A DNA stretch of 32,940 bases, taken from NCBI GenBank assembly GCA_001803225.1, contig MHBF01000095.1:1-32940 (forward strand), read 5' to 3'. The translations under genes were made by a program, and so were the position numbers. Shown here in pieces: positions 6,595-15,264 of the stretch; the first letter of the stretch is position 1, and every line of letters starts with the position of its first letter. Source of the DNA: Lentisphaerae bacterium GWF2_44_16. GTDB taxonomy: Bacteria; Verrucomicrobiota; Lentisphaeria; Victivallales; GWF2-45-14. The notes below the pieces were generated by a model. That model ran no database searches. It was not told the origin of the DNA and was given only the letters and a program-made list of their open reading frames with translations.

Positions 6595-9405
6595 GTGAAA
6601 AAATTATCAATCGCTATTTTTGTTTTATTAGCCTGGCAAAATATCTTTGCAGAAGAAAACACTATTCAGAATTCACCATATTACCAGAAGAGGATATCTC
6701 TGATAGGATATCCAGAATATCCATTTACAAACAATACCAAGATTTTCTCATCCCCTTCCGAGCAGCGACAGGCCTATCAGATGAGGTTTTTCGGGTATAA
6801 AATCATAAGTCAGGAAGCCGCCGACAGGGAGATGGAAAAAATTAAGGAAAGCGGCATAAATTTTGTCCTTGCCGAAGACAATCGGTATATCATGCGCGGA
6901 ATCGGCGAAATGGATCAGAATATACCGGGACTGAATGCTGGAACCCTTGAGGAAATGATAGAAAACACCAGGAAAGTAGTTGAAGCCTGCCATAAAAACA
7001 ATATGCAATTCATCAATCACATCACCTGTACAATGGTTGATTCCGGTCTGTTCAAAAAACACTCTGACTGGGCCATGATAGATATGGAGACAGGCAAAAG
7101 TCCTCTGAACCGCTACGGAACGGCAAATGCCTGTATAAATAACGATGATTTCATGAATGAATGGTTCAAGCGACTCGAAAAGCTTTGTCTGGAAACTAAT
7201 GCCGATGGCATAATGATTGATGAAATTCAGTTTTTCGGCCCCTTCAAATGCGGCTGCAAATGGTGTCGTGAAAAATTCAAAAAAGAAACCGGTTATGAGT
7301 TGCCTGAAAATGGCAATTCCAAAAATTGGTTCAATATGAAAAATCCGGCATACCGCAGGTGGCTGGATTGGAGGAGTGAAAAGGTAATCGAAAGACATTT
7401 ACAGGCTAAAAAAATCGTCAGAAAACACAATCCCAACGCCGTATATTCCGCTTACTCATGCAACAATACCACCTCATGGAATTATTACGCAAGCGGCAGT
7501 AGCATCAATAATTTTACAGAATATGCCGACAGCGTAGGGTATGAATGTGAACCGCATGATTATTTTTACCAGTATTATTGGCCTCATGAAATCATGGAAT
7601 TGAAATACCTGAGGGCCATAGCTGAAAACATAGGAACCGGAATGTGGACTCTCTTTTATGAAAAGGCACTGGGGGATTATACCATCAACTGGTTCTGTTC
7701 AATGTCACAGGGTTCAAGGCGCTGGTGGAGGGTACATGGAATACCAAACTCAGAAAAAGCATATAAGCCACTCCTCTCATGGGAAGTCAAGCACCAGGAT
7801 ATCCTGATAAATACCATCTCCCCGGCAAACATAGGAGTTTTGTTCTCGCTGGACAGCCGTGACAGGAACCCCATTGGAGGCTCAAAATGGATGAAAGGCT
7901 TTGCCGCCACATGCAACGCCCTTATCGATGGTCACATTCCTTACAAGGTGGTAATCGACGAGGACATAACACCAGAAAAACTCGAAAAGAAGGTCAAAAC
8001 ACTGGTACTCTTTAATACCGCCTCTCTTTCAGAAAAAGCTGTTCAAGCAATAAGGGAATTCGTCAAAAAAGGAGGCAATCTGATATGTTCCGGAAATATA
8101 TCCATTTGCAATAATAACTATGAAAAACTCAATAATTTTGCTCTTTCCGATGTACTCGGTTTCAGTTATGCCGGAGAGCAAAAAAAAGGAAAAACACTTA
8201 TAATTGATGCGAAGAATGAAGTTACCGGGAAGCTCACCGGAAGCTTCAAATATCCCGATTCGATCATACTCTTGAAAGACTTGGATAAAAATGTAAAAGT
8301 ATTCGGTAAAATGGTCGATGAAAACGGCAAGGAATACCCAGGATTGCTTTGGAGGAAATATGGAAAGGGGAATGTCGTTTATTTTGCGGGGTATCCCGAA
8401 ATGCGTTATTTTTTCCACTATTACAACGACAATCTCATCAAGCCCGGCAAGATGTGGAAGGATTACCGCGACCCTGAATTCCTTAAACTTATTTGCGAAT
8501 CTGTCATAAGTTTCAATCTGGATATACCTTTAATAGTTCAAAACGTTCCTCAGGGAATAGTCGTAGAAGCCTATAAGCACCATTTCAAAGATATGAAGGG
8601 TATTCAAGTGCATGTCGCCAATTTTCTCGGCGGTGTTATTAAGGAAGGAGTTGTTCCAATTATAAATGAAGTCTCGTTCCCGGAAGCTCGTCCGTTACTT
8701 CCAGATCCCCAAAAACCCATATCTTTGAAAGTACTCGCACCTGAGACAAAAAAAGTATATCTGATTTCCCCTGATTTTGATGCGACAGTAGGGTTGCCGT
8801 TCAGGAAAGAAGGCAACTACGTCTGTGTGGAACTTCCTGACTTTTACCGTTACTTCATCCTCTATTTCAGTGAAGGTGACGATTCGGAATTTAAAACCCT
8901 AAATAATGGGGTTGTTACAAAACTTCCTCCAGCCAAAAAATTACTGCTCGAAGAAAAGAACGCACTAGCCGGGAAATATGATCCTGACTCAGTTATTGTT
9001 TTTGCCGATGACACAAGATTTACAGGCGGACAGAAAGGCGAAGTCTGGAAATTAAAGGAACCTTCTTGCACTATATACGGTACTGAGAGCGGAATATCGA
9101 ATGTTACCATTTCTTTTGATATCAATAAGAAGATTGAAAAACCAATCCTTGAAATAGGCGCGATGGACGACAATCAACCATCAAAAGCCCCGATTGAAAT
9201 AAAACTGAACGGCAAAACCGTCTTCAGAGGAAACAGCACTTTCCCCGATGCCGGATGGTCTCTCCGTTCTTTCAAAATTGATAAGAGCGATTTGAAGGAA
9301 GGCAGAAACATTGTAGAAATAAGCAATACCGGCAAAGGACCGAGAGGAAACATTCCATGGATGGGAATAAGCTTCGTAAGAATTAAAACAAGTCAGAAAA
9401 ATTAG
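6595..9405 (+). CDS. Secreted glycoside-hydrolase-like protein with GH42-type trimerisation-like domain
   Basis: This 936-residue protein starts at GTG with GAAAGG seven bases upstream. Residues 1-19 form a signal peptide (MKKLSIAIFVLLAWQNIFAE, cleavage near 19-20). The following region (about 60-390) looks like a TIM-barrel hydrolase: INFVLAEDNRY, then NADGIMIDEIQFFGP with acidic residues D209 and E210 at a strand end, and a CxCxxC motif (C219, C221, C224). Residues about 400-520 resemble the GATase-like beta-galactosidase trimerisation domain (KTLVLFNTASLSEKAVQAI, FVKKGGNLICSG). The C-terminal 150 residues look like a beta-sandwich. The substrate is unknown. The whole looks like the putative glycosyl-hydrolase (GHL) type proteins. 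Catalytic residue assignment is inference. Confidence 0.75.
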   Translation: MKKLSIAIFVLLAWQNIFAEENTIQNSPYYQKRISLIGYPEYPFTNNTKIFSSPSEQRQAYQMRFFGYKIISQEAADREMEKIKESGINFVLAEDNRYIMRGIGEMDQNIPGLNAGTLEEMIENTRKVVEACHKNNMQFINHITCTMVDSGLFKKHSDWAMIDMETGKSPLNRYGTANACINNDDFMNEWFKRLEKLCLETNADGIMIDEIQFFGPFKCGCKWCREKFKKETGYELPENGNSKNWFNMKNPAYRRWLDWRSEKVIERHLQAKKIVRKHNPNAVYSAYSCNNTTSWNYYASGSSINNFTEYADSVGYECEPHDYFYQYYWPHEIMELKYLRAIAENIGTGMWTLFYEKALGDYTINWFCSMSQGSRRWWRVHGIPNSEKAYKPLLSWEVKHQDILINTISPANIGVLFSLDSRDRNPIGGSKWMKGFAATCNALIDGHIPYKVVIDEDITPEKLEKKVKTLVLFNTASLSEKAVQAIREFVKKGGNLICSGNISICNNNYEKLNNFALSDVLGFSYAGEQKKGKTLIIDAKNEVTGKLTGSFKYPDSIILLKDLDKNVKVFGKMVDENGKEYPGLLWRKYGKGNVVYFAGYPEMRYFFHYYNDNLIKPGKMWKDYRDPEFLKLICESVISFNLDIPLIVQNVPQGIVVEAYKHHFKDMKGIQVHVANFLGGVIKEGVVPIINEVSFPEARPLLPDPQKPISLKVLAPETKKVYLISPDFDATVGLPFRKEGNYVCVELPDFYRYFILYFSEGDDSEFKTLNNGVVTKLPPAKKLLLEEKNALAGKYDPDSVIVFADDTRFTGGQKGEVWKLKEPSCTIYGTESGISNVTISFDINKKIEKPILEIGAMDDNQPSKAPIEIKLNGKTVFRGNSTFPDAGWSLRSFKIDKSDLKEGRNIVEISNTGKGPRGNIPWMGISFVRIKTSQKN

Positions 9406-9434
9406 ATTTGCCCCTGAAAACAAGGAGGTTTATG

Positions 9435-10250
9435 ATGAGGGAAAAAGGATTACTAATGCTATTGACTGCGGGATGGATGCTCCTTACACCATTAGTTGGC
9501 AGCAGTCAGAATCTTGTCAATAATGACCTTGAAAGCTGGAAAGGAGCAACAAAAAGCAATGCTTCTCCACAACCCGGAATGGAAAGTTTTGAGATTTCCA
9601 CCCCCACCTTTAATACCATACCTATTCCTGTGGACAAAGCAAAAAATTATGCCCTATCAGGATGGTTCAAAAACAGCGGAGATATCCATTTGAAACATGT
9701 TTATTTTTCGCTTATGCCGCTTGATGCCGATAAAAAACAGATAAACGCCCATGAATTCAATGCATACCCTATGCCTGGAAATGAAACGTTTTTAACAGCA
9801 CCATGCATCGTTGGAGACACTGTCTTGAAAATCAAGGATGGTTCTAAATGGAAAGAGTACCAGCATGGTTGCATTGCATTTGATGTGGATGCTTCAGATG
9901 AAAATAAGGATTTGCCCAACAGCAAACTCAGTTCTATCGGGATCAAAAGTGTGGAAAAAAAAGACGACTATTGGAGTGTTACTTTGAAATCAAAATGTGG
10001 AAAGAATTTCCCCGCCGGAACAAAAGTAAGAGAACATGCGGCATCAAGTTCCTATATATATCCAGTTACAATAAAAGATCTGAATCAGGACGATGGTTGG
10101 AAAAAGTTTGAGGGGAAAATCGGAGGCATGACAAAGACGATTGTAACCAATGACAGATTCTGGCCGGGAACTAAATTTGTAAGAGTCGGAGTACATTGCG
10201 GTCCGGGTAAATTAGTCTTCTCGGATATAAAATTGGAAGAAATTAAATAG
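9435..10250 (+). CDS. Secreted carbohydrate-binding-like protein
   Basis: The start is placed at the ATG at 9435 because AAGGAGG (9422-9428) lies six bases upstream. The adjacent in-frame ATG at 9432 is possible, and a TTG at 9408 has no ribosome-binding site. The 271-residue product begins with a signal peptide (REKGLLMLLTAGWMLLTPLV, cleavage near SSQ). The remainder looks like a beta-sandwich: a YALSGWFKNSG segment, and near the end WPGTKFVRVGVHCGPGKLVF plus SDIKLEEIK, resembling CBM4/9-type modules. It lacks an evident catalytic domain. It follows the glycosidase closely and is probably co-expressed. Its last 8 bases overlap the convergent MFS gene. Confidence 0.65.
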   Translation: MREKGLLMLLTAGWMLLTPLVGSSQNLVNNDLESWKGATKSNASPQPGMESFEISTPTFNTIPIPVDKAKNYALSGWFKNSGDIHLKHVYFSLMPLDADKKQINAHEFNAYPMPGNETFLTAPCIVGDTVLKIKDGSKWKEYQHGCIAFDVDASDENKDLPNSKLSSIGIKSVEKKDDYWSVTLKSKCGKNFPAGTKVREHAASSSYIYPVTIKDLNQDDGWKKFEGKIGGMTKTIVTNDRFWPGTKFVRVGVHCGPGKLVFSDIKLEEIK

Positions 10251-11532
10251 ATTTTGCCTCCGGATAAATGTGATTTCCGTTGGTCTCCCTTATCATAAAT
10301 GAGACCAGAAATGAGACTGCCGAGAGCCCGAAGAGCATCCAGAAAACAGCCATGTACGCTCCCGCCGGATATATTACCGAATGGGCCGTTCTGATTACGG
10401 AATCCTTGAAAGCGTCCATTATAAATCCGGCAATATTGGAAATTATCGCCACCAGCACATAACATAATCCGTTCAACAGTCCCAGCGAAAGCGCCATGCA
10501 CTCGGGAGGATTCAGTTCTCTGGCCATCGAAGCGAATATCGTCGAAAATCCCGAAGATACTCCGAACATTATATAACAGATCAGAAAGAAAAATCCGCTG
10601 AAACCGAATTTCAACCCGCATATCATCATTATCGAACTGAGCACTGAAAGCGACGTGGCGGTGTTTATGAAAATTCTGCGCCTGTTTCCCAAAAGTTTGC
10701 TCACAATCCCCGAGGACAGCAGGGTAAACATTGTAAACAACATCATGAGGCATGTAAATGATGCCGCCGCGTACGAACTCATGGAAACATAATCCTCAAG
10801 AAACTTTTTCCCTATCACTGTCTGTATAGTAAAATAGACGGCGAAATTAACCGAACCGGAAAAGAAAAGCGGCAGTGAATACTTGTTTTTCAGTATAATC
10901 CATAGCGGTTTGAAACTGAAAGATGTCTTGTCCTTCTCTTTTTCGCTCCTGTGCCTGGGCACCAGCATTATTGCCAGCAGTATCAGGGTCGATATCAGCG
11001 CTATCACCTTCAGAGACTCCCGCCAGCCGAAAACGCTTACAACCCTCTCAAACGGAAGCGTCCCCGCAAGTCCCCCTGAATACCCTATAAAAAAAATAAG
11101 GCCCAGCATAACGGAAAAATTCTTTTTCCCGAACATATTGTCCGTTTCCTTCACAATGCTCAGATAAAGACAACTCGTTCCGAGCCCGGTAATTATTCTG
11201 CTGATGAAAAGTCCGGGAACACTTGTAGAATACGGGAACATGAACGCACCGATACAGAAGAGCACTCCTCCGCTTATCAGCACCTTCATGCCGCCGTATC
11301 TGTCGGCAAGCATACCTACAAAAAGTTGCGTCGAGGCGTAAACACACATGAACATGGAACTCAGCGCAGTAACCGAAGCCGCCGAAATACCGAGGTCCGA
11401 CTGAAGACGGTTAAATATAGTGCCGGGAACGGCCACCCTCTGGAAATACGCGAAAAAATAAAAAACCGCCATTATTCCGAAAAGAAATAATTTGCTTCTT
11501 CTGTTTTCCAGGTACATGAATATTTTTTTCAT
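10243..11532 (-). CDS. MFS transporter
   Basis: This 429-residue protein has about 12 hydrophobic helices. The loop after helix 2 holds GMLADRYGGMKVLISGG, the major-facilitator signature (GxxxDRxGxR-like), and helix 4 carries FISRIITGLGTSCLY. A central charged loop (HRSEKEKDKTS) divides the two six-helix halves. It is an inner-membrane secondary carrier, perhaps of the organic anion/sugar-acid type, but the substrate cannot be read from the sequence. It lies 11 bases downstream of the lysR-type gene on the same strand, so the two form an operon. Its 3' end overlaps the preceding + strand gene by 8 bases. Confidence 0.88.
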   Translation of the reverse strand: MKKIFMYLENRRSKLFLFGIMAVFYFFAYFQRVAVPGTIFNRLQSDLGISAASVTALSSMFMCVYASTQLFVGMLADRYGGMKVLISGGVLFCIGAFMFPYSTSVPGLFISRIITGLGTSCLYLSIVKETDNMFGKKNFSVMLGLIFFIGYSGGLAGTLPFERVVSVFGWRESLKVIALISTLILLAIMLVPRHRSEKEKDKTSFSFKPLWIILKNKYSLPLFFSGSVNFAVYFTIQTVIGKKFLEDYVSMSSYAAASFTCLMMLFTMFTLLSSGIVSKLLGNRRRIFINTATSLSVLSSIMMICGLKFGFSGFFFLICYIMFGVSSGFSTIFASMARELNPPECMALSLGLLNGLCYVLVAIISNIAGFIMDAFKDSVIRTAHSVIYPAGAYMAVFWMLFGLSAVSFLVSFMIRETNGNHIYPEAKSI

Positions 11533-11543
11533 AGATGTTTTTT

Positions 11544-12425
11544 CTATTTGCCGTATTCGGCGGAAAGGAGTTCGATAAATATGCGGGCAGCCGGAGAAAG
11601 CGGTTTGGACACGTCATGGTTTATACCCATATGTATCTTTATGTCAGTATCCAGTTTCCTGACGACAATTCCGTTGAGTGATTTCAATCGCGCAATATAT
11701 TCGGGTATGATTCCGACGCCAAGGTTTTTCTCTATATAGACAAGCATCGTCTCAGAATACCTGCTTTGGAGAATTATTCTGGCATTCTCAAGCAGGGCCT
11801 TTACAAGTACCCTGTAAACTCCGGTATCCGGCGTATAAGTTATCAGAGGATATTTCTTTATTTCCTCGAAACTGACCTTTCTCATGCGTGCCAGCGCGCA
11901 TTTTTCAGAGCACACAAGCACTAATTCGCTGGAAAATATTTCTTTGAATTCGATTTTTTTTTCGGAACCGCCGCGCAAGTCTTCCGCGCTGAAACTGATG
12001 TCTATGACATCGCTTTCGAGAAGTTCCCTCATCTCGTTTGTTTCCGCTTCGAATATCGAAACTTCCACATCGGGATATTCTTTTATCATCTTATCCACAA
12101 TATTCGGCAGAAGCAGTTTTGCGCTGACAGCGCCGCAGCCTATGGCAAGTTTACCGGAAACCTTTTTCCTGCTGAAATTGATTTCATCTTTTATATTTTT
12201 CACCTTGGACACTATTTCCTTGGCATGCTTCAGGAACAGTTCTCCTTCTAAAGTAAGCGCCAGCCGGTTTCCGCGCCTTGCGAAAAGCTTGCACTCAAGC
12301 TCCTCTTCAAGCAGCTTTAACTGTTTGCTTACGGCAGGTTGAGAAACAAACATTTTTTTTGCCGCCATTGTAATATTTCCGCATTCGGCGGTCTTCTTGA
12401 AATATTCCAGTTGAATAAAGTTCAT
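11544..12425 (-). CDS. LysR-family transcriptional regulator
   Basis: This 293-residue protein has the typical LysR N-terminal winged helix (about 1-60: FIQLEYFKKTAECGNITMAA, FVSQPAVSKQLKLLEEEL, ARRGNRLALTLEG). A linker helix and an effector-binding domain follow (from about 90: KLAIGCGAVSAKLLLPNIV to the C-terminus, with VYIEKNLGVGIIPEYIA). It is upstream of the MFS gene and probably regulates it. It has a clear promoter (12456-12484) and a perfect T-N11-A dyad 65 bases upstream of the predicted transcription start, the usual place for the LysR recognition site. Autoregulation is therefore likely. Confidence 0.92.
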   Translation of the reverse strand: MNFIQLEYFKKTAECGNITMAAKKMFVSQPAVSKQLKLLEEELECKLFARRGNRLALTLEGELFLKHAKEIVSKVKNIKDEINFSRKKVSGKLAIGCGAVSAKLLLPNIVDKMIKEYPDVEVSIFEAETNEMRELLESDVIDISFSAEDLRGGSEKKIEFKEIFSSELVLVCSEKCALARMRKVSFEEIKKYPLITYTPDTGVYRVLVKALLENARIILQSRYSETMLVYIEKNLGVGIIPEYIARLKSLNGIVVRKLDTDIKIHMGINHDVSKPLSPAARIFIELLSAEYGK

Positions 12426-12455
12426 AAAGGCATTTTCCTTTTCATATAACTATTG

Positions 12456-12484
12456 ATTATACATCATCCGTGGTAATAACGCAA
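12456..12484 (-). promoter_or_regulatory. Promoter of the lysR-MFS operon
   Basis: Read on the minus strand, TTGCGT (12484-12479), a 17-base spacer and TATAAT (12461-12456) form a strong sigma-70-type promoter. Transcription would start near 12449, about 24 bases before the LysR start codon. The short leader contains an in-frame-terminated seven-codon frame that ends on the LysR start (see findings). Confidence 0.65.
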
Positions 12485-12506
12485 ATACATAATTTTTATG
12501 AATATC

Positions 12507-12521
12507 ATAACTTTAAGTTAT
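12507..12521 (-). promoter_or_regulatory. LysR-type operator dyad (T-N11-A)
   Basis: ATAACTT-T-AAGTTAT is a perfect 7-1-7 dyad. It contains the T-N11-A spacing (T12508 to A12520) typical of LysR recognition sites. Its centre at 12514 lies about 65 bases upstream of the start predicted from the 12456-12484 promoter, the position known for the recognition-binding site of this family. Confidence 0.6.
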
Positions 12522-12565
12522 AACTATGCGCTGGGGGTACTGAAAGCAAAGAAAGCTGTTTCGGC

Positions 12566-13429
12566 TTATTTTTTCCGGCGCGCGCTTATCCTGCCGGGAG
12601 GCTGTTTCATGATTCTTTTGAATATCCTGGAAAAATAAAACTCATCATAAAAAGCAAGCTTCTGCGCTGTTTCCTTCACGCTCAATCCGTCTTCGCTGAG
12701 GTATCTGTAAGCTTGGAATATTTTTTCTCTATGCGTGAATTCAGTAGGAGTTATGCCGAGTTCCTTTTTGAAAATGAAATTGACGTATTCGGGGGTAAGT
12801 GAAAACTTTTCCGCCAGGTCCCGCCTTGTAATATTTTCATGAATGCTCTTCCGAAGATATGAAAGCATCATATTTACGCGCGGAGAAAACTGTTTCCCGC
12901 TTCCGCCTTCCCAGTATTCGGAAAAGCGAAGCCATATTTCCTTTACCATCGTCCGCACTATTTCGTTCCGGTATTTTCCGTAACCGCTGAAGGCGGCAGC
13001 GCAATTTCTGAAAAGTCCATGTATAAGCGGGTCAGCCTGTATATCGGTAAATACAGAGGGAAGAGTTTTCAGTTTATAATCTCCTTTCAGCCATGAGTAT
13101 CCTTTCACAGGCTCCAGGTGTATGCAGGCGATGGACGCCCCATAAGCGCTATCCTTTTCGCATTTCAGGATATGTGTTTCACCGGGATATATGCAAAGCG
13201 CCTGACCTTCCTCTAAAAGTATATTTTTATTTCCCGCCCTGAAAGAAAAAAAACCGGACGCTATATATATGAGCTCAAAATCGTTTATTTCACGAGGCCC
13301 CCAATAAACTCCCGCTTTCACATCAATATAGTTGGACACCCTCACTTCAGGGTCAATTTCAGGAGGACTTATTGTATTCAAAATCTTCTTCATCTTATTA
13401 TTATACATGCTAAAATAATTCCTGTCCAT
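12566..13429 (-). CDS. AraC-family transcriptional regulator (first copy)
   Basis: This protein of up to 287 residues has an N-terminal cupin-type sensor (about 35-110, with GVYWGPREINDFELIYIASG and GQALCIYPGETHIL) and a C-terminal double helix-turn-helix (about 185-280: ITRRDLAEKFSLTPEYVNFIF, then LSVKETAQKLAFYDEFYFSR and IFKRIMKQPPG). The first ATG has no Shine-Dalgarno. The second ATG (13408) has AGGA eleven bases upstream and is a plausible true start. It is divergent from a UROD-like gene across 87 bases and upstream of the lysR-MFS pair. The likely job is sugar- or metabolite-responsive control of these neighbours (inference). Confidence 0.88.
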   Translation of the reverse strand: MDRNYFSMYNNKMKKILNTISPPEIDPEVRVSNYIDVKAGVYWGPREINDFELIYIASGFFSFRAGNKNILLEEGQALCIYPGETHILKCEKDSAYGASIACIHLEPVKGYSWLKGDYKLKTLPSVFTDIQADPLIHGLFRNCAAAFSGYGKYRNEIVRTMVKEIWLRFSEYWEGGSGKQFSPRVNMMLSYLRKSIHENITRRDLAEKFSLTPEYVNFIFKKELGITPTEFTHREKIFQAYRYLSEDGLSVKETAQKLAFYDEFYFSRIFKRIMKQPPGRISARRKK

Positions 13430-13449
13430 GAAATATCACAATTATATAC

Positions 13450-13478
13450 TTGGATTTATTTCTTTTTTCTGATATTAT
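13450..13478 (+). promoter_or_regulatory. Promoter of the first UROD-like gene
   Basis: TTGGAT (13450-13455), a 17-base spacer and TATTAT (13473-13478) lie 38 bases before the start codon. An inverted repeat GATTTATT (13453-13460) / AATAAATC (13485-13492) straddles it, with arms about three helical turns apart. This could be the operator of the divergent AraC protein. Confidence 0.5.
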
Positions 13479-13516
13479 TTAGAGAATAAATCTTATTTAA
13501 ATGCAGGAATGTTTTT

Positions 13517-14626
13517 ATGAATAACAGGGAACGCACCCACGCCATTCTGAGTTACAAAGAATATGACAAGATGCCTGTAGTGCATTTCGGTTTCTGGAAA
13601 GAAACGCATGAAAAATGGTTTGAAGAGGGTTTCATAAGCGAAGAAGAATTTAATATGCGCGAACCGGAAAGGGAAAAACATATAACCGAAAAGCTGGGTT
13701 TTGATTTTGGCTGGGGCGGGACATTCGGCGCGCATTCGGGGCTTCTCCCCGCGTTTGAGGAAAAGATAATAGAGGAACTGCCGGACGGCTCGGAAAAAGT
13801 CCGCAATTCTTCAGGAGTGATAGTGCTCCGGAACCCTGACGCAAACTCAATACCCGCTGAGTTCGATCATCATCTGAAAGACAGAAAGTCATGGGAAGAG
13901 CATTTTCTGCCGCGCCTTCAGTTTGAGGAAAAGCGTGTCGATTATAAACTGATGGCGAAGAAAAAATCCGAATCTGAAACAGCTGAAAATCCTGTAATAA
14001 TGGGTGTCGGCAGCATGATCGGCGTCATAAGGAACTGGCTGGGAGTGGAAGGGTTGAGCTATCTGTGGGCAGACGACCCTGAGCTTTTTGATGAGATAAT
14101 CAATACCTGCGCCGAATTGAATTATAAATGTATTGAGAAAGTATTGTCCTGCGGGATAAAGATAGACTTCGCTAATTTCTGGGAGGATATATGTTTCAAA
14201 AACGGGCCTCTGGTGGCGCCGTCTGTTTTCAGGGAGAAATCCGGCCCTCACTATAAAAAGCTTACAACGCTTCTGAACAAACACGGCATAAAGTTTATTT
14301 CAGTTGACTGCGACGGCTGTATTGATTCGCTTATTTCAACATGGCTGGAAAACGGCGTCAATACAATGTTCCCCATAGAAGTCGGCACATGGAACGCCAG
14401 CATAAAGCCGTGGCGCGAAAAATACGGCAGAGAAATTCGCGGCGTGGGCGGCATGAACAAATGTGTTTTCGCATATGACCGCAATGCGATTGACGCCGAG
14501 ATTGAAAGACTGAAACCCCTGGTCGCTCTCGGCGCGTATATCCCCTGCCCTGATCACAGAATCCCTCCGGACGCTAAATGGGACAATGTGCGTTATTACT
14601 GCGACAGGATGCGTGAGACTTTTTAA
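13517..14626 (+). CDS. Uroporphyrinogen decarboxylase (UROD)-like protein, first copy
   Basis: This 369-residue protein belongs to the UROD / cobalamin-dependent methyltransferase (MtaA/MtbA-like) superfamily. Visible features are the N-terminal RERTHAILSYKEYDKMPV, the mid-protein IDFANFWEDICFKNGPLVAP with SVFREKSGPHYKKL, a strand ending in ISVDCDGC (C265), and a C-terminal PCPDHRIPPDAKWDN (C344). C265 and C344 sit roughly where the zinc-binding HxC and distal Cys occur in the methyltransferases, but the histidine is absent. A true heme-pathway role is unlikely in this context. Methyl transfer or demethylation of an imported compound is possible but unproven. AGGA lies eight bases before the ATG. 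The last 4 bases overlap the convergent HAD gene. Confidence 0.8.
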   Translation: MNNRERTHAILSYKEYDKMPVVHFGFWKETHEKWFEEGFISEEEFNMREPEREKHITEKLGFDFGWGGTFGAHSGLLPAFEEKIIEELPDGSEKVRNSSGVIVLRNPDANSIPAEFDHHLKDRKSWEEHFLPRLQFEEKRVDYKLMAKKKSESETAENPVIMGVGSMIGVIRNWLGVEGLSYLWADDPELFDEIINTCAELNYKCIEKVLSCGIKIDFANFWEDICFKNGPLVAPSVFREKSGPHYKKLTTLLNKHGIKFISVDCDGCIDSLISTWLENGVNTMFPIEVGTWNASIKPWREKYGREIRGVGGMNKCVFAYDRNAIDAEIERLKPLVALGAYIPCPDHRIPPDAKWDNVRYYCDRMRETF

Positions 14627-15264
14627 GGAAGGAGCAGTTTTAAAATTCCGTCAAAGGAATCGATGGCGGCATCATAGTTTTCGTTTCCCTGTCTGCCGAA
14701 ACCGTAGCGGGCAAAACAGCGTTTGATTCCGGCGCGGCGGCCGGCTTCCAGATCTGTATAATTGTCGCCGAGCATCCAGCTTTTTTCAGGCAGGGAAGAT
14801 GTTTCATTCAAAACATAAATCAATGATGCCGGGTCAGGTTTCAGCGGAAAAGCGCTGTCTCCGCCGAGTACGTATGAAAGGTATTTTTTCACTTTCAGTT
14901 TTTCGAGAATTTCATTGGCGGCGGGGGAAGGCTTATTGGTTATGACTGCCAGTTTCCAGCCTTTGGAGTGAAGTTTTCCGAGTCCTTCCGCGACACCCGG
15001 ATAAAGATGTGTTTTGACCAGCATATTTTCGGAATAAAACTTTTTCATCAGTGAGAGAGCGTGTTCTATATCGGCATCGTGTCCCTGCAACGCCCGGATT
15101 GCGAGATTGCGCGCGCCGTTCCCTACGTATGATGTTACCGTATCGACGGAAAGCCCTTCAAGTCCGAAATGGGCGCGCATGAGATTAACTCCTGTGGTCA
15201 GGTCTTCACGGGAATCTATTAAAGTCCCGTCCAAATCAAATACTATGCACGAATTCATTTTCAT
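14623..15264 (-). CDS. HAD-family phosphatase, phosphoglycolate phosphatase-like
   Basis: This 213-residue protein shows all four HAD motifs: IVFDLDGTLID (nucleophile D10 and acid D12), VITNKPSP (T109), the lysine in PLKPDP (K142) and MLGDNYTDLEAGRRAG (D167, D171). The helical cap between motifs I and II (about 15-85) is of the Gph/beta-phosphoglucomutase type. It would hydrolyse a small phosphomonoester such as 2-phosphoglycolate in the cytoplasm. The precise substrate is unclear. Its ATG overlaps the upstream helicase stop codon as ATGA, so translation is probably coupled. No separate promoter was seen. Confidence 0.88.
   Translation of the reverse strand: MKMNSCIVFDLDGTLIDSREDLTTGVNLMRAHFGLEGLSVDTVTSYVGNGARNLAIRALQGHDADIEHALSLMKKFYSENMLVKTHLYPGVAEGLGKLHSKGWKLAVITNKPSPAANEILEKLKVKKYLSYVLGGDSAFPLKPDPASLIYVLNETSSLPEKSWMLGDNYTDLEAGRRAGIKRCFARYGFGRQGNENYDAAIDSFDGILKLLLP

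Noticed and set aside
6748-7398. 216-codon open frame opposite the secreted hydrolase gene
   Set aside because: It is embedded in a well-supported coding sequence. The translation has no family features and no ribosome-binding site stands out.
9408-9434. TTG start for the carbohydrate-binding-like gene
   Set aside because: AAGGAGG at 9422-9428 lies downstream of the TTG and points to the ATG at 9435 (or 9432).
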